Assembly: GCA_021821225.1 (NCBI GenBank)
Contig: JAKACR010000214.1
Location: 1-5,299 of the forward strand
Reading direction: 5' to 3'
DNA from: Bacillota bacterium
GTDB taxonomy: Bacteria > Bacillota > Bacilli > Alicyclobacillales > SLC66
Length of the DNA stretch: 5,299 nucleotides
A model generated the notes under the pieces. That model made no database searches, was not told the origin of the DNA, and was given only the letters and a program-made list of their open reading frames with translations. The first letter of the stretch is position 1; every line of letters starts with the position of its first letter. A program made the translations under genes and the position numbers. This document shows positions 1-5,299 of this stretch, in pieces.

Positions 1-101
1 TTCTCAGCCGCACCATGCTGATGCTGCTCACCCGGTCGAACATCGTCAGGAACCCCTGGTGGTTCGGAATGGCCAAGGGAAAGGAGGTCGATGTGAAATG
101 A
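1..101 (+). CDS. secD: Protein translocase subunit SecD, C-terminal end (partial)
   Basis: The first complete codon begins at base 3 and the frame runs 32 residues to a TGA at 99-101; the rest of the gene lies upstream of the window. The visible tail reads LTRSNIVRNPWWFGMAKGKE, a basic cytoplasmic tail following the last membrane helix, with the RNPWWFG stretch resembling the end of Firmicute SecD as I remember it. SecD is a membrane partner of SecF that uses the proton motive force to help pull preproteins through SecYEG from the outer face. Its stop codon overlaps the start of secF (ATGA, 98-101), which implies translational coupling. The identification rests on this short tail plus the adjoining secF. 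In B. subtilis the two are fused as one SecDF protein, whereas here they are separate. Confidence 0.85.
   Translation, partial: LSRTMLMLLTRSNIVRNPWWFGMAKGKEVDVK
81..87 (+). promoter_or_regulatory. Ribosome binding site of secF inside the secD end
   Basis: AAGGAGG lies 10 bases upstream of the ATG at 98 and within the secD coding sequence. It supports ATG 98 as the secF start rather than the in-frame GTG at 59, which has no comparable site and would add 13 non-SecF-like residues. Confidence 0.8.
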
Positions 102-1021
102 CCCGCTTTCCCATCGTGGAGAAGCGCAAGTGGTTTTTCCTCCTGTCCGGCAGCATCACCATCGCGGGACTGATCGTCCTGTTGCTTGTCGGGCTGAACC
201 TCGGCACGGACTTCAAGGCGGGCTCGCGCGTGCAGATTGAGCTCAACCAGCCGTTTCAGGCCGCGCAGGTGCGCAAGGCGTTTGCCATGGCCGACCTGCC
301 CGTCGGTTCGCAGGGCATCACGTCGGCGGGCAAGAACAACCAGATGGCGGTCGTCATGCTGGGCTACCGGCTGACCAATGCGCAGCAGGGCCGGATGAAC
401 GCCGCCGTCAAGAAGGTGTTTCCGAAATCAATCGGCAGCGAGGTGAGCGCCGTCTCGCCGGTCATCGCGCAGGAGCAGTCGCAGACGGCGGTGTACGCCG
501 TGCTGTTCGCCAGCCTGGGAATTGTCGCGTACGTGGCCGTCCGTTTCGAGTACCGGTTCGCGGTTGCTGGCATCGTGGCGCTCCTGCACGACGCGTTCAT
601 CGTCATCTCGGTGTTCGCGCTGCTGCGCATCGTGGTCGACCTGCCGTTCATTGCCGCGGTGCTCACGATTGTCGGCTACTCGATCAACGACACGATCGTC
701 ATCTTCGACCGCATCCGCGAGAATTTCCGCGCCGAAAAGCCGAAGACCAAGGACGAACTGGTGAAGCTTGTCGACAGGTCGCTGTGGCAGACCATGACGC
801 GTTCGATCAATACGGTGTTGACGGTGCTGTTCGCTGCCCTGTCATTGTTTTTCTTCGGCGGCGATCCGATCCACAACTTTTGCTTCGCTCTGCTGGTCGG
901 ACTGGTCAGCGGCGCGTATTCGTCCATATTTATTGCGAGTCCGATCTGGGTGGTCTGGCGCGCCCGCAGCCTGAATCGCGGCGCGCGCGGCGGCAGCCAG
1001 CCAAACCCGGCGCGCCCGTGA
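98..1021 (+). CDS. secF: Protein translocase subunit SecF
   Basis: A 307-residue polytopic membrane protein, a normal length for SecF. It partners SecD in the SecDF accessory complex, which couples proton flow to the late stage of Sec-dependent protein export. Likely layout: short basic cytoplasmic start (FPIVEKRKW), TM1 about 13-34, an extracytoplasmic P4-type domain about 40-125, then TM2 (130-148), TM3 (155-175), TM4 (180-203), TM5 (236-255) and TM6 (260-285). Family signatures are RFEYRFAVAGIVALLHD at 149-165 and VGYSINDTIVIFDRIREN at 192-209; Asp198 in the latter lies at the conserved acidic position of TM4 implicated in proton coupling. The motif after TM1 reads LGTDFKAGSR instead of the GIDFTGG form common in Gram-negative SecF. 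A basic, Gly/Pro-rich C-terminal tail follows TM6. The start at 98 overlaps the secD stop and has a strong ribosome binding site. Translation is probably coupled to secD. Confidence 0.96.
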   Translation: MTRFPIVEKRKWFFLLSGSITIAGLIVLLLVGLNLGTDFKAGSRVQIELNQPFQAAQVRKAFAMADLPVGSQGITSAGKNNQMAVVMLGYRLTNAQQGRMNAAVKKVFPKSIGSEVSAVSPVIAQEQSQTAVYAVLFASLGIVAYVAVRFEYRFAVAGIVALLHDAFIVISVFALLRIVVDLPFIAAVLTIVGYSINDTIVIFDRIRENFRAEKPKTKDELVKLVDRSLWQTMTRSINTVLTVLFAALSLFFFGGDPIHNFCFALLVGLVSGAYSSIFIASPIWVVWRARSLNRGARGGSQPNPARP

Positions 1022-1037
1022 GGGAGACTGTCGGATA

Positions 1038-1157
1038 GGGGACATGCGATATTCGATCGGTCCGTCGCAGGTCTGTCCATCTATAGCGTTTGACTAAAGC
1101 CTCAACCGCTGTAGATGTCCGTTTTGGATTTCGCTCCGGACTTTATCGCATGTCCCC
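1038..1157. repeat. 120-base element with perfect 14-base terminal inverted repeats
   Basis: GGGGACATGCGATA at 1038-1051 is exactly complementary to TATCGCATGTCCCC at 1144-1157. Inside, GGTCCG (1059-1064) can pair with CGGACT (1137-1142, one G-T wobble). A 16-position inner stem forms between 1078-1093 and 1102-1117 with one wobble and one mismatch, around an 8-base loop (CTAAAGCC). As RNA or single-stranded DNA this would be a long, nearly continuous hairpin. It contains no convincing ORF and is not followed by a T-tract, so it is not an ordinary terminator. No target-site duplication is evident at the edges (left flank ends GGATA, right flank begins GAGAG). It could be a MITE or palindromic intergenic repeat, or a structured RNA in the secF-CDF gap. 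The structure is read directly from the sequence; its nature is inference. Confidence 0.75.
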
Positions 1158-1158
1158 G

Positions 1159-1175
1159 AGAGCGTTCGCCGCTCT
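1159..1175 (+). other. Small hairpin in the secF-CDF gap
   Basis: AGAGCG (1159-1164) pairs with CGCTCT (1170-1175) around a 5-base loop, TTCGC. It starts two bases after the 120-base element ends. There is no following T-run, so it is unlikely to terminate transcription alone. The role is unknown. Confidence 0.4.
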
Positions 1176-1239
1176 GAAGTGTGGATGATGGCAATGTCTC
1201 CTTGGCGTGCGGGGCGCGCGGCAGGGAGATCTTTTTTAT

Positions 1240-1255
1240 CTGGCGGGCCCGCCAG
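1240..1255. promoter_or_regulatory. Perfect 16-base palindrome in the CDF leader
   Basis: CTGGCGGGCCCGCCAG is fully self-complementary. It sits 36 bases before the CDF start and directly after an A/T patch with a run of six T at 1232-1237. As DNA it could be a dimeric regulator site; as RNA it would form a 6-bp stem with a GGCC loop. The T-run precedes rather than follows the stem and no T-run follows it, so it does not fit an intrinsic terminator on the plus strand. No specific regulator can be named. Confidence 0.5.
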
Positions 1256-1257
1256 GT

Positions 1258-1272
1258 CGCGACAATATCGCG
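1258..1272 (+). other. Hairpin just upstream of the CDF ribosome binding site
   Basis: CGCGA (1258-1262) pairs with TCGCG (1268-1272) around a CAATA loop. It lies two bases after the palindrome and four bases before the AAAGGAGG ribosome binding site, so the CDF leader carries two tandem stems. Whether it affects translation is unknown. Confidence 0.45.
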
Positions 1273-1276
1273 CTTG

Positions 1277-1284
1277 AAAGGAGG
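1277..1284 (+). promoter_or_regulatory. Ribosome binding site of the CDF gene
   Basis: AAAGGAGG is a near-perfect anti-16S match. It is 7 bases from the GTG at 1292 but 13 from the ATG at 1298, and far downstream of the ATG at 1181, so it selects GTG 1292 as the start. Confidence 0.8.
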
Positions 1285-1291
1285 CGTTCGC

Positions 1292-2188
1292 GTGCGGATG
1301 GAGCCGGACACCGTCAGGACGAAGGCGCGCTGGGCCCAGATCAGTGTCTGGTCCAACGTGCTGCTCACGGTGGGCAAAGCGGTGATCGGGTTTGCCGCGC
1401 ACAGCGACGCGCTCTTGGCGGACGCCGCGCACAGCGCAGCGGACGTGGTCGGGTCGCTCGCGGTGGCCATCGGGGTGCGCGTCGCCAAGCGTCCGGCTGA
1501 CCGCGAGCACCCGTACGGCCACGGCAAGGCGGAGGTGATTGCGGCGAGCATTGTCGCGATCCTGCTCGTATTCGCCGGGTTTGGCGTCGTCTACAGTTCC
1601 GCGCGGGCAATCCTGTCTTCGCCGTCGGCGCCCGATCCGGTCGCGCTTGCCGCCGTGCTGGTGGCCGTGGCGATCAAGGAGTGGCTCTACCGCTTCCAGC
1701 GCTCGGTCGGGGAGCGCGTCAAATCGCCGGCACTGGTCGCGGGGGCGGCCGACCACCGTTCCGACGTCTACACGTCGGCCGCGGCCGCCGCGGGAATCGC
1801 GGCGGCTCTCGTGGGCCGCACATGGGGCATCAAGTGGCTGCTGTACGCGGATCCGCTCGCCGGTGTCCTGGTGGCGGCGGTGGTTGTTCTCGTCGGCTAT
1901 CGACTGGCCAGGGAGTCGTTCACACTGTTGATGGACCAGGTGGTGTATTCGGACAGCACGGACGCGATCCGGGACTGTGTCGCCCGGGTGGAAGGCGTGG
2001 TGCAACTCGACGACCTGCGCGTCCGGTCCGCGGGTTCGTATTGGATGGTGGACGTGAAAATAGCCGTCGATCCGGAGATCACGGTGCGTGACGGGCACAA
2101 TGTGGCGCGCGCCGTGAAGGACGAGATCATGCGCCGCTTCGCGCAGGTGAGCGACGTCCTGGTGCACGTCAATCCACATGGTGACTGA
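1292..2188 (+). CDS. Cation diffusion facilitator (CDF) family metal transporter
   Basis: A 298-residue inner-membrane divalent-metal/proton antiporter of normal CDF length. It probably exports a metal such as Zn, Fe, Mn or Co from the cytoplasm. Six membrane segments are expected: about 13-35, 39-61, 80-102, 113-130, 148-171 and 182-201. A cytoplasmic ferredoxin-like dimerisation domain follows (about 212-295), containing RDGHNVARAVKDEI at 266-279. Signatures are ALLADAAHSAAD at 40-51 in TM2, the loop motif HPYGHGKAE at 73-81, and AADHRSDVYTS at 152-162 in TM5. The likely transport site is His47 and Asp51 (TM2) with Asp154 and Asp158 (TM5). Many related CDFs have His where Asp154 stands (HHRSD), so the metal cannot be assigned by homology alone. 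The GTG start is chosen from the ribosome binding site at 1277; the longer frame from ATG 1181 adds 37 unlikely residues. It lies 270 bases after secF, behind a structured leader, and no clear promoter was found there. Confidence 0.93.
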   Translation: MRMEPDTVRTKARWAQISVWSNVLLTVGKAVIGFAAHSDALLADAAHSAADVVGSLAVAIGVRVAKRPADREHPYGHGKAEVIAASIVAILLVFAGFGVVYSSARAILSSPSAPDPVALAAVLVAVAIKEWLYRFQRSVGERVKSPALVAGAADHRSDVYTSAAAAAGIAAALVGRTWGIKWLLYADPLAGVLVAAVVVLVGYRLARESFTLLMDQVVYSDSTDAIRDCVARVEGVVQLDDLRVRSAGSYWMVDVKIAVDPEITVRDGHNVARAVKDEIMRRFAQVSDVLVHVNPHGD

Positions 2189-2279
2189 CCAGGGGGCAAC
2201 CGTGACAGTCCGGGACACGGCTTGGCGTCTTGATCACAGGGCCGCCGGGCGCGGCGGCGGCGGGGGTGAGGTCCGCGAA

Positions 2280-2309
2280 TTGCGGCTTTTGCCGTTTCTC
2301 CCGTATAAT
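2280..2309 (+). promoter_or_regulatory. Sigma-A type promoter for apt-relA(-dtd)
   Basis: A consensus -10 box TATAAT (2304-2309) follows an 18-base spacer after a weak -35, TTGCGG (2280-2285, 3 of 6 matches). It lies in a T-rich patch that stands out from its GC-rich surroundings. Transcription would start near 2315-2317, giving a leader of about 120 bases before apt. The preceding stretch 2189-2279 holds no gene or site I can support beyond a GC-rich stem at 2241-2258 without a T-tract. The promoter would make apt and downstream genes independent of secDF and the CDF gene. Confidence 0.65.
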
Positions 2310-2390
2310 ACAGAGTGGAGCGCCATCCTGTACGTCAGGTTTCGGACGCATGTTGCTGAGAGATCGTCAGGGCGCCGAGACCGCGTATGG

Positions 2391-2407
2391 GTTGCGCGGG
2401 GCGCAGC
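2391..2407 (+). other. Hairpin in the apt leader
   Basis: GTTGCGC (2391-2397) pairs with GCGCAGC (2401-2407, one G-T wobble) around a GGG loop, ending 29 bases before the apt ATG. The apt Shine-Dalgarno is weak (AGAGCGGGG, 2422-2430). The leader shows no purine-riboswitch core that I can recognise. Any regulatory effect is conjecture. Confidence 0.35.
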
Positions 2408-2436
2408 GCACACTATTTTCCAGAGCGGGGCTGTGC

Positions 2437-2952
2437 ATGGACCTTCGCGACAAGATTCGCCTGATCGAGGACTTTCCTGTCAAGGGTGTACACTTTCGGG
2501 ATATCACGACGCTGTTGCAAAGCGGGGAAGCGTTTCGTTACGCGGTTGACCGGCTGGCGGAGTACGGGAGGGAGCGGCGCGCGGAATTCGTTGTCGGGCC
2601 GGAAGCGCGCGGCTTCGTGTTTGGCGCGCCGGTCGCCTATGCGTTGGGAGTCGGGTTTGCGCCGATCCGCAAGCAGGGCAAGCTGCCCGGCGACAAGATC
2701 GGCCGGCGCTACGACCTGGAGTACGGGCAGGATGGTCTGGAACTGCACCGCGATGCGGTGCGGGCGGGCCAGAGGGTGCTGATTGTCGACGACCTGCTGG
2801 CGACAGGCGGTACGATCGAATCCTGCGTGACGCTTGTTGAGGACCTCGGGGCGCAGGTGGCGGGCCTGTGCTTCCTCATTGAACTCGAGGACCTGCGCGG
2901 TCGCGACCGCCTGCGCAGGTACGATGTCCGGTCATTGATCCAGTACGCATGA
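2437..2952 (+). CDS. apt: Adenine phosphoribosyltransferase
   Basis: A 171-residue cytoplasmic enzyme that converts adenine and PRPP to AMP and pyrophosphate in purine salvage. Length and ends match the family: it begins [14 protein letters not shown] and continues [11 protein letters not shown] (17-27), as Bacilli Apt proteins do. Other motifs are VGPEARGF at 53-60, the flexible catalytic-loop segment RKQGKLPG at 78-85, YDLEYG at 92-97, and the PRPP-binding loop [13 protein letters not shown] at 114-126 with the acidic pair Asp118-Asp119. The C-terminal part ([10 protein letters not shown]) is also typical. The frame is open upstream to 2230 and an in-frame ATG occurs at 2350, but those added residues resemble nothing in Apt and lack a good ribosome binding site, so ATG 2437 is preferred despite a weak Shine-Dalgarno. 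relA follows after 28 bases, an arrangement conserved in Bacilli. Confidence 0.97.
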   Translation: MDLRDKIRLIEDFPVKGVHFRDITTLLQSGEAFRYAVDRLAEYGRERRAEFVVGPEARGFVFGAPVAYALGVGFAPIRKQGKLPGDKIGRRYDLEYGQDGLELHRDAVRAGQRVLIVDDLLATGGTIESCVTLVEDLGAQVAGLCFLIELEDLRGRDRLRRYDVRSLIQYA

Positions 2953-2964
2953 CGGTTTGCCTGG

Positions 2965-2973
2965 AAAGGGGGG
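2965..2973 (+). promoter_or_regulatory. Ribosome binding site of relA
   Basis: AAAGGGGGG lies 7 bases before the ATG at 2981 and supports that start over the in-frame TTG at 2957. The ATG at 2974 is in another frame and opens only a shadow reading frame. Confidence 0.75.
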
Positions 2974-2980
2974 ATGCGCC

Positions 2981-5281
2981 ATGAAGACAGACACGCTGAG
3001 CACCGGACCTTCGGAGCCCGTTCGCGCCAAGGGTCTCGACAGACTGCTCGACACCGTCAGCTATCTGAACGAGGACGAGCGCGATCTGTTGCGTCGCGCG
3101 TACGATTACGCGGAATTGTTGCACAGGGGGCAGAAACGCAGTTCCGGCCACGACTACATCACTCACCCCGTTGCGGTTGCACAGATTCTCGCCGAACTCA
3201 AACTGGACGCGAACACGCTGACCGCCGCACTGCTGCACGACGTCGTGGAGGACACGAAAGTCACGGACGAAGAGGTCGCCAGGCAGTTTAGCGCGGAGAT
3301 CGCCGGACTCGTCGACGGCGTGACGAAGCTCAAGCGCCTGAAGTTCGAGACGCGCGAGCAGCAGCAGGCGGAGAACCTGCGCAAGATGTTCCTGGCCATG
3401 GCAAAGGACGTGCGCGTTGCGCTCATCCGTCTGGCGGACCGCCTGCACAACATGCGGACCCTCAAGTTCCGTCCACCGGAAAAGCAGCGCAAGACCGCGG
3501 AAGAGACGCTGGAGATATTCGCTCCGCTCGCCCACCGGCTTGGCATGTCGGCCATCAAGTGGGAACTTGAGGATATCGCGCTGCGTTACCTCGATCCGCA
3601 GCAGTACTACCGCATTGTCCACCTGATGTCCAAGAAGCGCGAGGCTCGCGAGCAGTACGTGCAGCAGGTGATCGACATGCTGCGCGGGAAGCTGGCGGAA
3701 CTGGGCGTCCAGGCCGACCTGAACGGGCGCGCCAAGCACCTCTACAGTATCTACCGGAAAATGACCGAATTGCATAAAGAATTCAACGAGATATATGATC
3801 TGTTTGCTGTGCGCGTGATTGTCGACTCGATCAAGGACTGCTACGCGGTGCTCGGCATTGTGCACACGATGTGGAAGCCGGTTCCGGGGCGCTTCAAGGA
3901 CTATATCGCCATGCCGAAGGCGAACATGTACCAGAGCCTGCACACCACCGTGATTGGACCGAGCGGAGAGCCGCTGGAAATCCAGATCCGCACATGGGAG
4001 ATGCACCGGACGGCGGAGTTTGGCATCGCCGCGCACTGGGTTTATAAGGAACAGGGCTACGCGGCCAAAGAGGCGGAGCGCGTTGATGGCGCCGCCGGTG
4101 TCGTCAGCGCGCAGGACGCGGGAACGAGCGTGCAGACGGCGCAGAATTCCTTCTCGAAAAAGCTCGCCTGGTTTCGCGAGGTCTTGGAGTGGCAGCAGGA
4201 CTCTCGCGACGCCCAGGAGTTCATGGAGACGCTCAAGGTCGATCTGTTCGCCGACGAAGTGTTCGTCTTTACGCCCAAGGGCCAGGTGATCGAACTGCCC
4301 GCCGGCTCCACGCCGATCGACTTCGCGTACCGCATCCACACCGACATCGGCAACCGCTGCGTCGGCGCCAAGGTCAACGGTCGCATCATCACGCTCGATA
4401 CGCGGCTCAAGACCGGCGACATCGTGGAGATCCTGACGTCGCGCCTGTCGTACGGGCCGAGCCAGGACTGGCTGAAGATCGCCCAGACGTCCCAGGCGAG
4501 GCAGAAGATCCGGATGTGGTTCAAGAAGGAGAAGCGCGACGAAAACATCGTCAAGGGCCGGGATTTGCTGGAGAAGGAGATTGTCAAGCACAAGCTCGAG
4601 CCGCACACGGTCATGGTCTCGGTGATGCCGGAGGTGCTGTCGAAGTTCAATTTTGGCAAGATCGACGACATGTTCGCCTCCATCGGTTACGGTGGTCTGT
4701 CGGCGGTCGCGGTGATGACGCGCATCCTCGAACGGGTGCGAAAGCCCGAACCGGTCATCGAGTCGGTCGCCGACCTGCAGGTGGCGCCGGCGCCGGAACG
4801 CGAGCAAAAGCAGCGGCCGGGCGCGGCGAAAAGCGGAGTGGGCGTGCGCGTCAAGGACATCGACAACGTGTTGATCCGCTTCTCCAGGTGCTGCAATCCT
4901 GTCCCGGGCGATGAGATCCTGGGTTTTGTCACGCGCGGCCGGGGCGTCTCGGTGCACCGCAAGGACTGCCCGAACGTGATGACCATGGTGGAGGATGGCA
5001 GCCGCATTCTTGAAGTGGAATGGGAATCGTCGGGGAACCTGTCGTACAACGTGGATATTGAGATCACCGGGCTTGACCGGCGCGGACTGATCAATGAGGT
5101 GATGAACGCGGTGGTTGAGACGAAGACGGATATCACGGCGGTGACGGGCCGCTCGGACAAGCGCCGCATCGCTACCATGCTGCTCAGCATCAATATCCGC
5201 AACACGGACCACCTGCACGCTGTGGTGGAGCGAATCAAGCGCGTGAAGGACATCTACGCGGTTCGGCGGGTGATCCAATAG
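2981..5281 (+). CDS. relA: Bifunctional (p)ppGpp synthetase/hydrolase (long RSH protein)
   Basis: A 766-residue stringent-response enzyme that makes (p)ppGpp from ATP and GTP/GDP on starved ribosomes and also hydrolyses it. The HD hydrolase domain (about 40-190) keeps the Mn-site residues: His62 in YITHP, His86-Asp87 in LLHDVVED, and Asp153 in RLADRLHN, so hydrolysis is probably active. The synthetase domain (about 230-350) has GRAKHLYSIYRKM (249-261), YDLFAVRV with Asp273, YQSLHT with Tyr317, and EIQIRT with Glu333. A TGS domain (about 420-487) has RIHTDIGN with His453, which in the family contacts the tRNA CCA end. A helical domain leads to the zinc-finger region (about 625-670; Cys637, Cys638, His659, Cys663), and an ACT/RRM domain (about 688-763) ends with YAVRRVI. 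The linker 358-392 after YKE is longer and Ala/Gln/Ser-rich compared with B. subtilis RelA as I recall it. It lies 28 bases after apt, probably in the same operon. Confidence 0.97.
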   Translation: MKTDTLSTGPSEPVRAKGLDRLLDTVSYLNEDERDLLRRAYDYAELLHRGQKRSSGHDYITHPVAVAQILAELKLDANTLTAALLHDVVEDTKVTDEEVARQFSAEIAGLVDGVTKLKRLKFETREQQQAENLRKMFLAMAKDVRVALIRLADRLHNMRTLKFRPPEKQRKTAEETLEIFAPLAHRLGMSAIKWELEDIALRYLDPQQYYRIVHLMSKKREAREQYVQQVIDMLRGKLAELGVQADLNGRAKHLYSIYRKMTELHKEFNEIYDLFAVRVIVDSIKDCYAVLGIVHTMWKPVPGRFKDYIAMPKANMYQSLHTTVIGPSGEPLEIQIRTWEMHRTAEFGIAAHWVYKEQGYAAKEAERVDGAAGVVSAQDAGTSVQTAQNSFSKKLAWFREVLEWQQDSRDAQEFMETLKVDLFADEVFVFTPKGQVIELPAGSTPIDFAYRIHTDIGNRCVGAKVNGRIITLDTRLKTGDIVEILTSRLSYGPSQDWLKIAQTSQARQKIRMWFKKEKRDENIVKGRDLLEKEIVKHKLEPHTVMVSVMPEVLSKFNFGKIDDMFASIGYGGLSAVAVMTRILERVRKPEPVIESVADLQVAPAPEREQKQRPGAAKSGVGVRVKDIDNVLIRFSRCCNPVPGDEILGFVTRGRGVSVHRKDCPNVMTMVEDGSRILEVEWESSGNLSYNVDIEITGLDRRGLINEVMNAVVETKTDITAVTGRSDKRRIATMLLSINIRNTDHLHAVVERIKRVKDIYAVRRVIQ

Positions 5282-5283
5282 CC

Positions 5284-5299
5284 ATGAGAATCGTACTGC
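5284..5299 (+). CDS. dtd: Probable D-aminoacyl-tRNA deacylase, first codons only (partial)
   Basis: ATG at 5284, two bases after the relA stop, opens MRIVL before the window ends. Five residues cannot identify a protein, but Dtd proteins commonly begin MRIVLQRV and dtd directly follows relA in many Bacilli, so context makes this the best guess. The sequence GGTGATC (5269-5275), within the end of relA and 8 bases from the ATG, matches the 3' half of the anti-16S complement and may serve as the ribosome binding site. Dtd removes D-amino acids mis-charged onto tRNA. The tight spacing suggests co-transcription and possible coupling with relA. Confidence 0.6.

Noticed and set aside
1090..1118. TTGACT at 1090-1095 as a -35 box for the CDF gene
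   Set aside because: Although close to consensus, no acceptable -10 box lies 16-18 bases downstream, and the hexamer is part of the inner stem of the inverted-repeat element.
1038..1272. NiCo or yybP-ykoY metal riboswitch upstream of the CDF gene
   Set aside because: The position is suggestive, but I could not find the conserved junction sequences of either class; the stems present are simple foldbacks. A covariance-model search would settle it.
1181..1291. Upstream ATG start for the CDF gene
   Set aside because: The 37 added residues are not CDF-like, the region is rich in palindromes, and the strong ribosome binding site at 1277-1284 points to GTG 1292.
1094..2218. 374-codon open frame on the minus strand opposite the CDF gene
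   Set aside because: Antisense shadow of a well-supported CDF gene. It is His/Arg-rich with no membrane segments or known motifs.
2241..2258. GC-rich stem after the CDF gene as a transcription terminator
   Set aside because: GCCGCC pairs with GGCGGC around a 6-base loop, but it is followed by more G/C and no T-tract, so an intrinsic terminator is not supported.
2876..5278. 800-codon open frame on the minus strand opposite relA
   Set aside because: It mirrors relA almost exactly, and its His/Arg/Asp/Leu-rich composition is what codon bias of a GC-rich gene produces on the opposite strand. It has no recognisable domain, while relA is unmistakable.

Overview
The window is a GC-rich (roughly 60% by eye), all-plus-strand stretch of housekeeping genes. 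It most resembles a high-GC member of the Bacilli, perhaps Alicyclobacillaceae-like; this assignment rests on gene order, protein similarity from memory and strong AAAGGAGG-type ribosome binding sites, not on a search. The order is secD (3' end), secF, a cation diffusion facilitator (CDF) gene, apt, relA and the first codons of a probable dtd.

Region by region: 1-1021 is the end of secD and all of secF, which overlap in an ATGA junction and make the proton-driven accessory complex of the Sec translocase. 1022-1291 is a 270-base stretch without a protein gene but with notable secondary structure: a 120-base element bounded by perfect 14-base inverted repeats with a long inner stem, a small hairpin, then a perfect 16-base palindrome and another hairpin just before the CDF ribosome binding site. 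1292-2188 is the CDF metal exporter, with an unusual-looking H/D plus D/D metal site. 2189-2436 is a 248-base gap with a good sigma-A type promoter and the apt leader. 2437-5281 is apt followed 28 bases later by relA, and dtd starts 2 bases after relA, so these three are probably co-transcribed.

Functionally, apt salvages adenine to AMP and relA makes and degrades (p)ppGpp; the two are classically linked in Bacilli. In Bacillus subtilis recJ lies immediately upstream of apt; here no recJ is present between the CDF gene and apt. No mobile-element gene, CRISPR, tRNA, rRNA or defence system was found. The observations most worth a second look are the 120-base inverted-repeat element, the structured CDF leader and the CDF metal-site residues. 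None amounts to a demonstrable new system.
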